Source: Linyphia triangularis (taxonomy: Eukaryota; Arthropoda; Arachnida; Araneae; Linyphiidae). From it: a stretch of 64,000 nucleotides of DNA. How positions within the stretch are numbered: the stretch's first letter is position 1; every line of letters starts with the position of its first letter. The notes beneath the pieces were generated by a model that saw nothing but the letters and a program-made list of their open reading frames with translations, was not told where the DNA came from and made no database searches. The position numbers and the translations under genes were made by a program. This document shows positions 33,506-44,601 of the stretch, piece after piece. Where the stretch lies: assembly GCA_963978545.1 (NCBI GenBank), contig OZ021731.1:57895242-57959241 (forward strand), read 5' to 3'.

Positions 33506-34546
33506 AAATACTATTAAATCCCATTTGACCGATCTTATTAATTTCAATGAATTTTCTTATTGCATATTTTATTAGGGCTCCAGTCAGACGATGAGTCAGT
33601 TAGAAAAAGAGTTTTATTCCAACGGCAAAAATAAAGGCAGATTTTCAAGCTACCAGTCGTCGTACCGGTTGAAATTGCCAATTGTGAAGTCACCTGGTAA
33701 CTGGCTCCTGAAGATATAACATTTCCTATTTTACTGGCACCGGCGACTTCCATCATCCAATCACGTGTGCTCTCCCGTGACCACCGACAGTCGGAGCAGC
33801 GGTAGCTCCACTGAGGTCACAGAACTGGCGATCAAAACTGGAACTCCGACTGGCAGCGTGGAAATCCGACTTAAAGACATTTAGAGAATAAATATGAATA
33901 TTGGAATGAAGTGAAATGCTGTGGTAATTGACTCGGATAAACGAAATATAGTCTTCAGAAAAATGTCTTAAACTGTAAACGGATAGTTTTTATTAGAGTG
34001 ATTTTTTTTTGCTTACAAAATTCACTGCTGTTATTTGAATTAAAATATCGGTTTGTGGTTTTTAGTGGTATTATTTTTTTCGAATGGGTGAAGAATTTAA
34101 ATTGGATATGCAGGGTTATTGCAAGTTCAGTCAATGCCTAATCTAAAGTTTGAAACCGAAAAACTGCACCTTTCCCTTTAACTAATTCCGAAAGCTTAAG
34201 GGAGGAGAAGCTGAAAGTAATCCGAAAAGATAAAACTTGAAAAAAGTAGCTCTTGGTTAAAATATGCTAGATTGAATAAATTTACTTTAGAGATATCATA
34301 TGAAGATAATACATGGTGCTACTTAAAGAAATAATTTATTTGTTGACTAATCAAAGTTTTGAGTGCCTGACAATAATCTGGCTAAGACGAAATGCCTCGC
34401 AAGTGAATTTCTCTTGGTACTATAGTCTCTCGTATGTCTTATACATTTAAAACTATGTTTTTTTTAAATAATTCGAAATAAAATTGTGATTTTTAAGCAT
34501 ATATTAATACCTAAATTCCTTTATTTAGGTATTAATACATGCTCAA
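33506..34546. other. Gene-free stretch, GC-richer at 33640-33880
   Basis: The GC-richer part has a few short palindromic words. I checked it for a long terminal repeat and could not find two copies or a primer site. Confidence 0.4.
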
Positions 34547-34800
34547 CCTCTTTATTTATTTAAATTTATTGATTTAAATAAATTTTAATTTATTGATTTA
34601 AATAAATTTTTATTTATTGATTTAAATAAATTTTTATTTGTTTATTTAAATAAATTTTTATTTATTTAAATAAATTTTTATTTATTTATTTAAATAAATT
34701 TTCATTTATTTATTTAGATAAATTTTCATTTATTTATTTGAATAAACTTTTATTTATTTATTCAAATAAGCTTTATTTTATTTATATGAATAACGAACTT
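34547..34800. repeat. AT-only minisatellite of palindromic TTTATTTAAATAAA units
   Basis: About nine imperfect ~26-bp units built on TTTATTTATTTAAATAAATT. Each unit is itself a near-palindrome, so the tract can form cruciforms. Confidence 0.9.
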
Positions 34801-35589
34801 CTATTTATTTTGTGTATTCAATTGAAATGGTTGTTTCGCAAAACTTCAATGTTTATTACCACCTAATATAATACAAATATGAAGTAAAATAAAATGTAGT
34901 AATAGTTGATATAAATTACTTTAAATTATAAAAATCCTACCGAAAATATTCACTTATTCTTGTTCATAACGAGCTTCATTTTCAATATGATATTGGAAGA
35001 CTGTTCTCTAAATGTTCCTTACTTTCTTCGAATCAAGACATATTCAACTGTTTATGTGTAACGTCCATCAACATAACATTTCCATTACGTCAGCATTCAC
35101 TATTCAAATAAAGATTAATGTCACATTTTACCACAAGAAGATTCTGTCATAAAAGATAAAAATGTTCTTGCCTATCAAACCAAAAGTTCCACAAAGTGCG
35201 CTCATCAGCAAATGTTCTTCATGGGTGCTTCCATTTTCCTTTAACAAGAAAACGCTCCCCAAACGATAAAAATATCTCCACATAATGTGTTTATTTTCAA
35301 ACAGTATTTTTGATTTTATCATTTTCGTTTCCTTTCAAGATATTTCAAGAGAAAATTCTTAAAGTAAGTGTACTTGATGGCATTGGAACCAAACATAAAC
35401 TGGATTGAAACGACTGTACATAAAAATAAAGGGAAAGCATTTCGCATTCCATTTACATCTGGAACTGATGAATTTACTTTATAATCAACGGTTCTTTTTA
35501 TTATCTTTTGACGGATAAAATACATTTCCCCATAATGGACTTTACACGCAGATTTGTTAGGAGTGTGGTTGCATCGAATGGCAATATTC
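34801..35589. other. Featureless AT-rich stretch
   Basis: Minus-strand open frames of 64 and 92 codons (35128-35597) carry no recognised domain. Confidence 0.45.
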
Positions 35590-36430
35590 ATGACCAATCA
35601 CACAGCACCTTTAAAAAAGAATTAATTTTCCCATTTTAATATCTAATCACAATCCATGTTTTATTTATTCCCTCACAAAGGAAATAATTGTGACGTCGTC
35701 ACGTATAACCTCCTTGAGCGGTGTTTTATCGTCTGCCAAAACTTGTAACCAATCAAATCAATGCTTTTAAAACCTAATTTAAATTTTTAAGTTTCATTAA
35801 CAAATCGCGTGTGCATTTTAATACCCCTACCCCATGCTAGATGTTTCAATGGGCAAAAGCCTGTCAATAACCCTTGTTTAAGATCCACTTGACGTTTTGA
35901 TTTTTTATAAGAATTTACTACATGCAAGCAATTATTTTGAGCATCTTACAGCCCTACTCATATCGATCCAAACAATCCCAATATATCCTTAAATTCACTT
36001 TATATACGAAATTATTTGTTGAGCCAATCACAAGAGAGTATTTCACTTTTCCGCGTACCACAGTTGAGTGTGACGTCATCGTGCAAACATAACATTTTTA
36101 TGTGTGAAATTATTCAGTGCATCTGTAAAGCTCTCTCCTTTTGATCTAATCAATCACAATGCAGATTTAAAAACGAATTCGATTGCTCAGCTAATCAGAA
36201 ACGTGCATTTAAACTTTTCTACAAAAAAAAGCAACTGACTCACAAAATCATACATGTAGTTCATATTGACTCGATGAAGAGTTTTAAATAAAATTATATA
36301 GAACTTATACAAGGTTATGTCACAATTAACTGCTGTGTTTGAGGAAAAATAAAATATATATTGAGATTGGTTAATGGAATGTATACATTCAAATTGGTTC
36401 AATAATGATAATTATTGGTCACAATCATGT
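35590..36430. promoter_or_regulatory. Cluster of CCAAT-type and CRE-type motifs
   Basis: CCAATCA-like boxes lie at 35594, 35749, 36024 and 36152, with inverted ATTGG boxes at 36366, 36393 and 36415. CRE-like TGACGTCG (35691) and TGACGTCA (36071) sit between them. Several boxes share wider similarity (CAATCACA-TGCA-(G)TTTAAAAACGAATT), so part of the cluster is an old degenerate repeat. Regulatory function is only a possibility. Confidence 0.35.
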
Positions 36431-37082
36431 GCCAAGTGTTGCCAATACACCCAACTAAAAATTATGCATTATCCAGCTTATGCCTGTTCTAGATTTGATG
36501 TATTCTAAAATGTCACATTAAATATTATTCTTCAAAGTATTTTCTCAAACATTTTAGAAAGTAAATTTTATGAAAAAGTTTATAATTGTTGGAAGTGTTT
36601 GTATATTATCTTATTTAAAATGGATTTTGTCCTAACTCGATGACTCTTTTTTTTTTTTTTAATTCTGTATATTTATCTTTCTTTTATGAAAAAGAGTAGA
36701 CGTATAAACTATTCTTTGAGATTTTTTTAAATAAATAATACGGCGAATTTTTAAATAATTTTTGACATGTTTTATAAGTTTGTGCCTAAAACGATGTTAA
36801 TCTGCTAAAAGATAGTAAAAATAATGTGCAATTTTATTTTCTGACAGTTGCATTTTTTAAAGCATAGTTTTAAAAATGCAGTCCTCCCACATGAAAAGTG
36901 TCGACTTTTCTCTCTTAACATATTTCTGCAAGAGATGGCGCTAACTGTACTGTAAGTTGAGTTTCGAAACTACCTTTGAATTTCAACTTTCTTTCAATGT
37001 TTAGTAAATAGGAGGAAAAATTCGGAAACCAGAGAAAAAATCGCAATTTTAGACTCCATTTTCACAATAAATTAATATCATA
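36431..37082. other. Featureless AT-rich stretch
   Basis: T-run at 36648-36660. Nothing else recognised. Confidence 0.45.
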
Positions 37083-37607
37083 GAAATTAAAATTGTTTTT
37101 TGAACTCTGGGAATACTAAACATTCTTTCGAATTTTTTTTCCAACGCATTGCTATAATAATTCACAAATTAGGTAATGAAATTGTACACTAGCAAAAAAT
37201 TACTATTATCAAATACGAATACTTTTTAAATTTTTTTTTTCATTTTCTTTTTCTTTTTCGAAATGGAAATAAATACATCAATTTTATTTTTTGAGTGGGA
37301 ATAAAATTTATTTTCACAAACACTTTTCGTTGATTTCAAATATAGAAATTAATTATTATTTTTTGAACTCTGAAGATACTAAACATTCTTTCGAAAACAT
37401 TTTTTCAACGCATTGCTATAATAATTCTCAAATTAGGTAATGGAATTGTACTCTAGCAAAAAATTACTATTATCAAATACGAAAACTTTTTTTTTTTAAT
37501 TTTTTTTTTTGGAAATGTAAATAAAATACATCAATTTTATTTTTTGAGCCGGAATAAAATTTATTTTCACAAACACTTTTCGTTGATTTGCAATATTCTT
37601 ATTTTTA
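37083..37607 (+). repeat. Direct tandem duplication, two ~263-bp copies
   Basis: Copy 1 (from about 37083) and copy 2 (from about 37346) share GAACTCTG-(G/A)GATACTAAACATTCTTTCGA, CAACGCATTGCTATAATAATTC, AAAAAATTACTATTATCAAATACGAA and CACAAACACTTTTCGTTGATTT. They differ mainly in homopolymer length. Confidence 0.92.
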
Positions 37608-37812
37608 TAAATTTCTAACATTTGTTCTAGAACGGTGGGGAAATAAGTATTTAATCAAAAATAAATTAATACTCAGTTAAAAATTAAATTTTACACTGCG
37701 GTGAAACAGGTGTGGTAAACACATCATTAGGTTTTGTTCCATAGTCTAATTCCAGTTAGGGAATTCATTTCATTCAACAGTAAGTCGTTCATTTTCCATC
37801 TTATTCATTAAA

Positions 37813-37847
<35 letters not shown>

Positions 37848-38089
37848 ACTTTGGTACTACCATTGATCTCTACTACAACTTCTGGATTGCTTCATAATGG
37901 TTTCTGTTCTGCAAGCAGATGATGGCATTTGAATACTTTCCCCCATAATGCTTTGAAATAGGTTGCCCATAGTTACAAACAAATATGAACTAGTTTTGGG
38001 GGAAGTTATTAATATAGATCTCTATGGTGGTTATTAAGCGTTCTTCAACTTCAAATCAGTAACCAAGCATGCGCTATCCAAAAGTTGTA
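37608..38089. other. Plain sequence with a 28-A run
   Basis: A-run at 37817-37844. GATCTCTA-TGGT-like words recur at 37864 and 38018 and inverted at 38333; possibly an older inverted repeat around element J. Confidence 0.4.
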
Positions 38090-38327
38090 TACTAAACTTC
38101 AACTTAACTTGACATCACTAGATGGTAGATCGTCATGTCCTCAAAGGCAATTTATCCATTTTGGCGGCGTGAAAGTATAATGCTCGCCAAACCACAACCC
38201 TGTAGAGAACAAAAGGCTATAAGGTTTGGCGAGAATTATGTCTTCACTCCGCTAAAATGGATTAATTGCCCATGAGCACAGTGAAGATCTATCGTCTAGT
38301 GATGTCAAGTTAAGTTGGAGTTTAGTA
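38090..38327. mobile_element. Family J palindromic MITE, copy 1, TA target duplication
   Basis: 238 bp. The ends TACTAAACTTCAACTTAACT and AGTTAAGTTGGAGTTTAGTA pair; the pairing continues through GACATCACTAGA, GGTAGATC, ATTTATCCATTTTGGCGG and CGCCAAACC. TA flanks both ends (38088-38089, 38328-38329). The loop contains ACAACCCTGTAGAGAACAAAAGG. No coding capacity. Confidence 0.92.
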
Positions 38328-38370
38328 TAGTAGAGATCAGTGGTTACTACACTCACTACTATACTTGATC

Positions 38371-39410
38371 ACGTTCTCACAAGTTCACTTACACGGCTAC
38401 CTCAATCGCTTAAAAGCTCGGAATCGGAGGTGGCACTGAATGCCCACTCTTTACCAGTGCCAACTACACTTTTTGAAACAGTGGCCGATCTATAAAAAAA
38501 ATATAATTTTTGTAGGCTCTAGAATAAAATACGTTTTTAAGAAACGAAAGCTTTTCAGGCTATTTTTTTTTTCTTCTTTTTTTTCTTTCTTTAGAAAATG
38601 ACTTTAGGTTTTATCCATGATTCATGCAATCGGTAAATTAACATTAACACAAAACGTTAGATTAGGTAAAAGTTTACTTACTTATAATATTTCTTTTTAG
38701 AAAAAAATTCGTAAAATTATTCAATAAACATTCAATTCAATATCCAATATCCAACAAGAAATTTTCTTTTTTAATATTAAATTTATTACTATTATTTAGG
38801 AGAATAAGCATACAAATTTATTTTAAAAGAAAAATGTTATTAAAAAAACAACTAAATTTTGAGACTAATTTTTGGTACTTTTCCATTTGGTGGGCGCAAT
38901 CGATAAAGTTGCCAAAAATGGTACAACCAAAGACAAACAGAATCACCCCGCTGGTAACCTTTTACCGCCACATTTTCAAAACAAGTCGAAGCTATTTTTA
39001 AAGTAAATTAAATTAAGAAATATAATCTGCTTGGCGAGATTTGCTGCATTATTAAATTTTTTGTGTGTGTATACTGTGTGCTGTCGCCAATTAAGTCTGC
39101 TTGGCTTCCGCGAAATGAAAAAGTACTTTTTTTTTTTAAACAGCGCTTTTCTATACTTATAAAATATTAGAAGTTATATATAAATTATTTAATATGTTTG
39201 ATTATGTATTTTTATTATTGAATTTACAAAAAATACCGCTCGAATTAAAGACAAAAAGCCGCTCGGTATTATCAGCATAACGTGAGTGGAGATTCGCCTC
39301 TGCACTTTTCAGCCGTTACGCTGCGCGAAATGCCCACTCTACAGGCGATTCCGTCCTGATTCAGTCAAAGATTTGATTGAGGTAGCCGATAAATGAACTT
39401 GTGAGAACGG
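38371..39410. mobile_element. Element T: 1.04-kb inverted-repeat element flanked by GATC
   Basis: The ends CGTTCTCACAAGTTCA-TTA-(A)CGGCTACCTCAATC pair over about 38 bp (38372-38410 against 39372-39409), with weaker similarity inside (GGAATCG). GATC occurs directly outside both ends (38367-38370, 39411-39414), which fits a 4-bp target duplication. The interior is AT-rich and non-coding, with a T/C run at 38563-38591. Single copy in the window. Confidence 0.7.
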
Positions 39411-39604
39411 GATCCAGTGAAGCTGTGCTGCACTAAACTAACAAGAAGCCATAAAAAAAGTATGTTCATAAATACAGGGTTTCTGCCAATCTTAAATGTC
39501 CCAAATCCCTGACTTTTCATGACTTTCCATGACTGAAGCAAATGATTTTCCATGACTCAAGAAATCGCATTAAAAACATTGAACCTGACTCACGAATTTT
39601 ATTA

Positions 39605-39678
39605 TTTTACTAACGCAGCATAGTAAATTTTACTAACGCAACATAGTAAATTTTACTAACGCAACTTAGTAAATAGAT
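39605..39678 (+). repeat. Three 23-bp tandem units inside element O
   Basis: ATTTTACTAACGCA(G/A)CATAGTAA repeated three times with one or two changes. Confidence 0.9.
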
Positions 39679-39917
39679 TATTGTACATGATTGTAAAATG
39701 ATTACTAAAAGTTTTATATTGAGTAAAAAATCCTCATTTCATGGAAGTTAACTAAGCATAGAAAAATAATACAGTAAAAGTGTTTAAAACATTTGTTTAT
39801 AATCATTCTAAGGCTTTCTTCTTGCTCTCTAATATGATAATTTTCTCTTGCAATTCCATTTTTTCTTTTTCCTATCTCATTTTTTCTTCTGACTTCTCAG
39901 TTGTTGCAAATTATTTT

Positions 39918-40508
39918 CTAACTTTCTCTTTTGTTTTTTCTGCAAAGAGTACATATCCAATAGTTCCTTTTTTTCTTCTCTAGATGCAACCTGTATCTTT
40001 GCCTTGCTGCACGAACAGCTAAGAGCATCTTTTTATCAATATGAATATTTTCCACTCCCCCAAGGGCCTTTATACCATCATATGTTCTCCTCTGTGATAC
40101 TAAACTTTCCTCTTGTAAGTTTTCAACTAATATAGTTTTGTTGATCGAAAAACCGCTTTCAACAGAAGCATTACCATGTACTAAAATAAAACATAGTTTT
40201 ACAACTTTCCATAGACTTTCCCATGCTTTTTCTCCTGACATTAGATTGTGAAAAAATTTGTCTAGTTCTACAATGCATTCAGCGGGCAAAAAAGATTTAA
40301 ACTTCTCTTCATGTCTTTCTTCAACAGTAAAGCAAAATGATACATATTGTTGTTAGGCAGATTCAGCTATTGTTTTAGTTATTCTATTTGCATCGTGTAA
40401 GATTTCTAGTACAATATTAAATCTCGCTGATTAAGTTGTTGGGTTATTTAATATTACAGATGGATGCAAGCTAGATAGTCCTCTCACCAGTTTATATTTA
40501 AGTGGGCT
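39918..40508 (-). pseudogene. hAT-like transposase C-terminal remnant
   Basis: Reading leftward on the minus strand: KSPLKYKLVRGLSSLHPSVI, a stop, SARFNIVLEILHDANRITK, a stop, then an open part with DKFFHNLMSGEKAWESLW, VVKLCFILVHGNASVESGFS, INKTILVENLQEESLVSQRR, YDGI and IDKKMLLAVRAARQRYRLHL. The HGNASVESGFS-NK core occupies the place of the hAT dimerisation motif (ASVERxFS); I recall this variant from uncharacterised transposon proteins in many animals. A frameshift follows EKKKR, after which a lysine-rich coiled-coil-like tail continues in another frame. Two stops and a frameshift make it dead. Confidence 0.75.
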
Positions 40509-40527
40509 TTTATGCGCGGAAACCCTG

Positions 40528-42728
40528 TAAATACGTCAACTTTCTCAGCCACAACTGCAAATGCTACGTACACATGCTATATGACAAATGAAAAGTCCTA
40601 AGACTGACGTGTTACCATACCGTAATTCAACCTAAGTTCCAATTCAAACTACAGAAAATGGCGACGGGATGCACATTTACAATTCGTTAAGCCTAAACTA
40701 TAAATTCTACAGATAGTACGTTTCATTGATCAGTTTGAAAGTGTCGATAAAACTATTATGACTGTTGGATTCAAAAAATTTAAAATCTAAATCTTTCCAA
40801 CTCGAATCACTTTCCAAAATACTTAATAAAAAAAAAAAAAAGATCTTGACAGCACACTTATTAAACTGAAGAACAAAGTCGATTATTTTATGGCAGAAAA
40901 TCTTAAAACTGTAAAACTTTTTAGAACAACATATTTTTTACAAACCGAAAAAACAGAATTCATTATTTTTTTAGCTTGTTGCCATACTTAGCGAGTAATT
41001 AAAATTTAAACAAAATTAATCGAAGTTATTCACATTAAATAATCTTTACGAATAGAGTTTTTTCACATGACGTCATTTTGTTCGCAACAATGACTATATA
41101 AAACTCAACCGGAATCACTTTCAAACTTAATCGGAATATTGCTTTCCTAGTTGATTTCCTCTATGATGAGTTTAAATGTTAAAGCTATCAGATAAGAACT
41201 TGGATATTCGATGTATACTTTTATAGCCAAGTTGGTCGCCAAGTTCAATAACTTGGTCCCATTTCCGTTCATGGAAAGCTTCCAAATCAGCAGAGTATTT
41301 GTTATATCCTATGTTTATAAGCTTTCCAGGTGAGGATTTATGGATAAGATTACGACGAATTGTACATGCTTGGTATTCGAACCGGATGTTTTGAGTGTGT
41401 AGAAGAGGTATTTTAATATCAGTGACCGACATAGTCGAACTTTCTTGATTTCATTTTCTTCCATGCCATATCTCTTACAATTCCATTAAAACCGTTTAAA
41501 ATCGACTAGCAGCAAACAAGTGCAATAGCCACACAAAAAAGCTTACAAAAAATCGCCAACAAACTTCAAATGCCTCTCCAGCAATAATCTTCCACCTGCC
41601 ACCTATTTTCCAGAATGCGGCAACCCTTTATTTTCGATGTGTCAACTGACAGGTGACATGCATCACCTCTGAAACATCGCCAAAAGCGCTGCCGAATATT
41701 TCACCCGACTTGACACATTGAGCCATAAGTTCTCTGCCCGGTATGTCACAGACCGAACTCGGAAACCGTGATCAATGTGCCCCCATGTGCTTTATTTCTT
41801 CTCGATACTTGTTGGGAAAGTTTCCGAATATTGTTAGAGCTCTTCAAAAAGGCACAAGCGGTTGCAATATAAGGGTTAGGTGAGGTCGATTTTTTTTTTC
41901 TTCTTTTCTTGTTCCCTTTCGATTTTTTTTTTTTTTTTTTTAGCGAGAAAAGAGAATTCGGAGAAAATTCATGGTGGGTTTTGTGGATGGAATGGTTTAT
42001 TTAGAAAATTGTTGGGTAAGTTTATCGTCGGTTCGCCTAATAAGCGGGTGGTCAGTAGGCTTTGCATTATAATTTATAAAATGAAAAAAGAAAAGTCTAA
42101 AATAGTTTTTGTTGATTCTTTTGCAAGCATATCCTTGTCCTTGTTTTTCAAAAATCGCTTTTAAAAACTGGATGTGTTCATGTCGCTCCTGATACAACTT
42201 TTGAAAGATATTTGGAACCGTAAGCAAATTGACAGTACGAAAGAATCTGATGACACTTAGTCGCATAATAAGTATTGTGCAAGAAAATTTGTATTGATAT
42301 CCCATATATAATCAATAAGCAATACAAAATTTGATTTTAAATGATTTTAAGTTTTGAACAAAATGTATTTTTTTGAATGAGTAGTATGATTATTTCTAAG
42401 AACTTAAATTGTGCAAAAAAAAGTTCTGTTAATAAGAAAGCCATATTAAACCTTACGTTAAAAGTATACCTTTATGTGCTTTTTTCTTATGTTTTACCGC
42501 CGGCGCAAACAAAAAATTTCTCATAGTTATATAAATTAATTATTTGAGAATTAAATAAATATGCTATATCGATTCTTGAGTTTTTATTTTGCCAGTAAAT
42601 AAAACTTTGATGTTTAGAAATTTAAAAAGTTGTTCAAAATATATTTATTAAGCTTAAGTGCATATTTTCATAAAATAAGCTTTGGACTCGTGTAAAAAAT
42701 TTCAAAATAATATTTTGAATAGATGAAA
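40528..42728. other. Gene-free stretch
   Basis: GC-richer at 41560-41830; T-runs at 41890-41942. Open frames at 41172-41432 (minus) and 41880-42305 (both strands) show no domain that I recognise. Confidence 0.4.
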
Positions 42729-42917
42729 AGCTTGGCGTCCACTATCGCTGAGCAGAGCAGAGAGGAGTGGACTAGAGCCAATTGCAAGGCTGCCAAAGTC
42801 TACTGTAGCACGAGCCTGGTGCATCGACTTTGACAGCCTTGTAATTGGATCTAATCTAATCTAATCCAATCCACTCCGCTCTACTCTGCTCAGCTTAGCA
42901 ATAGTGGACGCCAAGCT
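42729..42917. mobile_element. Element L: 189-bp palindromic MITE
   Basis: AGCTTGGCGTCCACTATCGC at the left faces GC-AATAGTGGACGCCAAGCT at the right; pairing continues through GAGCAGAG, GGAGTGGA, CCAATT-CAAGGCTG-CAAAGTC. (TCTAA)-type repeats lie in the right arm. No clear target duplication. Single copy in the window. Confidence 0.8.
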
Positions 42918-43005
42918 ATAGGAATAGGGCCTTATTGAATGAGAAGATGTGTTTTAAAGAAGCAACTTATGAAGAATTACTCATAGGGCGAAAGTAGCGC
43001 TTTTT

Positions 43006-43064
43006 CGCGAGGAGTGCGGAAAAGTAACTTTCTTACACTAGAGTGAAAAAGTACTTCCTCGCGC
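43006..43064. repeat. Hairpin related to element M
   Basis: CGCGAGGA-GTGC--GGAAAAGTAACTTTC faces GTGAAAAAGTACTTCCTCGCG. The AAAAAGTA-TTAC-TTTC words recur in the M elements at 45688 and 63066. Confidence 0.55.
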
Positions 43065-43787
43065 GCCTCGTGCTCAAATATTATAAAGTAGGGTGGAGTG
43101 AAAAAATGAAAAGTTAGAAGTATATAACGCCTATATGTGGAAAAGTTGTCTCTTACAAAGCCTATTTATCATACAAAATTTCAGCTAAATCAAATAATAT
43201 CTTTGGCTGCACAAATAACTTTAAATTTTTAAGTTTTCAGCCCAATTTCTCCCCAATCTGTTAAAAAAGGAATGATGAAACATAATATCTCTCATTTGAA
43301 ACTATGAATGGTTGAAATTAAACTTTAGAAGAAAGAAATGATCAATGAATATGGGAATGACCTTGGAAATCGGGGCCTGGCTTTCAAATGTGCGGTGTGA
43401 ATGAGCATGCTCTTCTGACTCTGACTAATATTTTCTCTGCGTCACTACACTGTTCGAGTTGGTTGTCTTCCTAGAGCGCTCTATTTAGTTTGTGTTACCG
43501 TGAATGCCATATTTTTTTTTTCATGTTTGCTGATGTATGTTCCCATTTAATAAAAATTTTTAAATGCTTATGTGAAAAAAGTTCACTTCCTACTGTATCT
43601 GATCAACAAATAAAACATAAGGTAAGAAAATACCATAAACAAATATCGTAATATTAAAAAACCTTAAACAAGAGTAAGTGTATTAAATTTTTTAGAAAAA
43701 AAATATTGTGTCTTTTAAAAAAATCAGCTGAGGAAAATCTGTTTGATACTTCATTATTGTAAATGAAATGACTTTCTAATCTGTAAT

Positions 43788-44601
43788 TGCAAAATTAAAG
43801 TATCTGTAGCTGAAAGAGCTTATTTTGCGGATCAAAGAAAATTTTGCAGAATGGTAATTGGAAATGTCGATATAAAAGCAAGCAAAATGATTGAAAAGAG
43901 ATTGAAACGGAAAGAATTAAGCAGAATGATTTTTAAGCAGAATGAAGTAAAAATGCTCAAATGCGATATATTGTGGAAAACACAGCTAATAGACTTTTTA
44001 GTTGTGATGTGAGACAGATTTCAGAATCTTCAAATTCTTCAAAAGAAAATGAAGATACTGTTTTTGAATATAAACAACTTGAAATGAAAAATACAATTAT
44101 AAGTAAAGATTCCTCTTCATCTTCGCAAATGTGAACTAAGCTTCCGAATGTAGCACAGGCTTGTGACAGAACTGGTATGTCCGATAGATCAGCGTCAATT
44201 CATATAAATGCTGCTTTAAACTATACTAAACTTCAACTTAACTAGACATCACTTAGACGGTAGATTGTGACAGTGCTCATAGGTATTTAATCCATTTTGG
44301 CGGAGTGAAGACATAATTCTCGCCAAACCTTATAGCCTTTTGTTCTCTACAGGGTTGTGGTTTGGCGAACGATATGCTTTCACGCCGCCAAAATGGATTA
44401 AATACCTATGAGCACTGTCACGATCTATCGTCTAAGTGATGTCTAGTTAAGTTGAAGTTTAGTATATATGGGAATAATTACCAATGAAGATTCTTCTAAA
44501 GTAGTCGATTGTAGCAAAACCAAAAAGGAAAGAATAAAAAGCCGCATTGAAATGAAAACGAAAAACACTCATCAGAATATGCGGTATACTTTGAATGTCT
44601 A
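43788..44601 (+). pseudogene. Coding remnant of element K, unrecognised transposon protein
   Basis: Frame 1 (43788-43960): VSVAERAYFADQRKFCRM, VIGNVDIKASKMIEKRLKR. Frame 2 (from 43961): MRYIVENTANRLFSCDVRQI, a serine-rich stretch, a stop, then TKLPNVAQACDRTGMSDRSA and INAALN; after removing element J it goes on in frame as YMGIITNEDSSKVVDCSK and KKERIKSRIEMKT to a stop at 44599. The CDR-GMSDRSA ... GIIT--SS-VVD-SK--KER-K pattern is one I recall from uncharacterised repeat-borne proteins of invertebrates, without a name. The right arm encodes a second copy of the middle part on the minus strand. Broken by a frameshift, a stop and the insertion. Confidence 0.65.
44224..44464. mobile_element. 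Family J palindromic MITE, copy 2, TA target duplication
   Basis: 241 bp; same ends and inner blocks as copy 1 (TACTAAACTTCAACTTAACT, CATCACTTAGA, AATCCATTTTGGCGG, CGCCAAACC, ACAGGGTTGTGG). TA at 44222-44223 and 44465-44466. It lies inside the coding remnant of element K. Confidence 0.93.

Larger units (their letters stand above)
39475..40527 (-). mobile_element. Element O: hAT-like deletion derivative
   Basis: The ends CAGGGTTTCTGCC and GCGGAAACCCTG are inverted repeats. TAAATA stands directly outside both (39469-39474, 40528-40533), six of the eight bases expected for hAT. Next to the left end TTTCCATGACT recurs. The interior codes, on the minus strand, for the C-terminal part of a transposase. 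Confidence 0.75.

Noticed and set aside
33560..33880. Possible solo LTR in the GC-richer patch
   Set aside because: No second copy, no target duplication, no primer-binding or polypurine site seen.
41172..41432. 86-codon minus-strand open frame
   Set aside because: Normal-looking composition but no recognisable family and no supporting neighbour; left unannotated as a gene.
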